DNA of 64,000 nucleotides from Macrosoma leucophasiata (Eukaryota > Arthropoda > Insecta > Lepidoptera > Hedylidae): NCBI GenBank assembly GCA_036365455.1, contig JAWQUS010000030.1, positions 9,362,001 to 9,426,000 of the forward strand, in the 5' to 3' direction. The stretch's first letter is position 1; each line of letters opens with the position of its first letter. Position numbers and translations under genes: made by a program. Below, piece by piece: positions 63,849 through 64,000 of the stretch. The notes below the pieces were generated by a model. That model was not told the DNA's origin, made no database searches, and saw nothing but the letters and a program-made list of their open reading frames with translations.

Positions 63849-64000
63849 TACAATAGTACTTGTAATAACGAATACGGAACGCTTTTTTATTTCACATTTT
63901 TCCCAGGGTTGTATCTTTACTGTTTTGTGGTTGTAACGGTTCAATGGTCAGACGACGTGGAGCGTAAACTTATCAGATGACCCTTTTAAAAAATGCCCAC

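Overview
The window is eukaryotic, AT-rich and intron-rich. It looks like a moth or butterfly (Lepidoptera): the V-ATPase subunit H matches the lepidopteran protein closely, and the intergenic DNA is full of repeats typical of that order (fold-back elements with the 'cccgcgacttcgtcc' motif, poly-A SINEs, LINE tails of AAAT or ATAC units). The organism is inferred from sequence style, not proven.

Bases 1-10.4 kb hold a dense block of four housekeeping genes: the 5' half of V-ATPase subunit H (minus), tRNA-splicing endonuclease subunit 2 (plus), the mitochondrial CX9C protein CMC1 (minus) and the 26S proteasome deubiquitinase Rpn11/PSMD14 (plus). They alternate in orientation, giving two head-to-head promoter regions and two tail-to-tail junctions. 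A decayed mariner transposon sits inside Rpn11 intron 2.

From 10.4 to 27.2 kb one minus-strand gene can be rebuilt as 20 exons whose splice phases all agree (3,267 coding bases, 1,088 aa). It is a leucine-rich-repeat plus guanylate-kinase-like protein of the LRGUK family, a sperm/cilium-associated protein in mammals. Its guanylate kinase domain is split by about 290 extra residues. Its introns carry SINEs, a LINE nested in another repeat, and a tRNA-derived repeat.

From 27 to 64 kb the window is mostly mobile-element DNA: an RTE-like LINE (32.2-35.6 kb, minus) with a SINE inside it; a CR1/Jockey-like LINE (38.7-46.8 kb, plus) whose 3' part was hit by an apparently intact Ty3/Gypsy-type LTR retrotransposon (41.36-46.39 kb, LTRs identical by eye, TATT target duplication, classic -1 frameshift site between gag and pol); a 700-base repeat present twice; a CCA-type trinucleotide array; and, at the right edge, tRNA-derived repeats arranged as a large inverted plus direct repeat. 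One likely unrecognised gene (four exons, 153 aa) lies at 52.56-53.31 kb.

The most interesting items are the in-frame 69-residue cassette exon of V-ATPase H, the interrupted guanylate kinase domain of the LRGUK-like protein, the young LTR element with no recognisable primer-binding site, a set of perfect short fold-back sequences that look like snap-back replication products, and the four-exon orphan gene.
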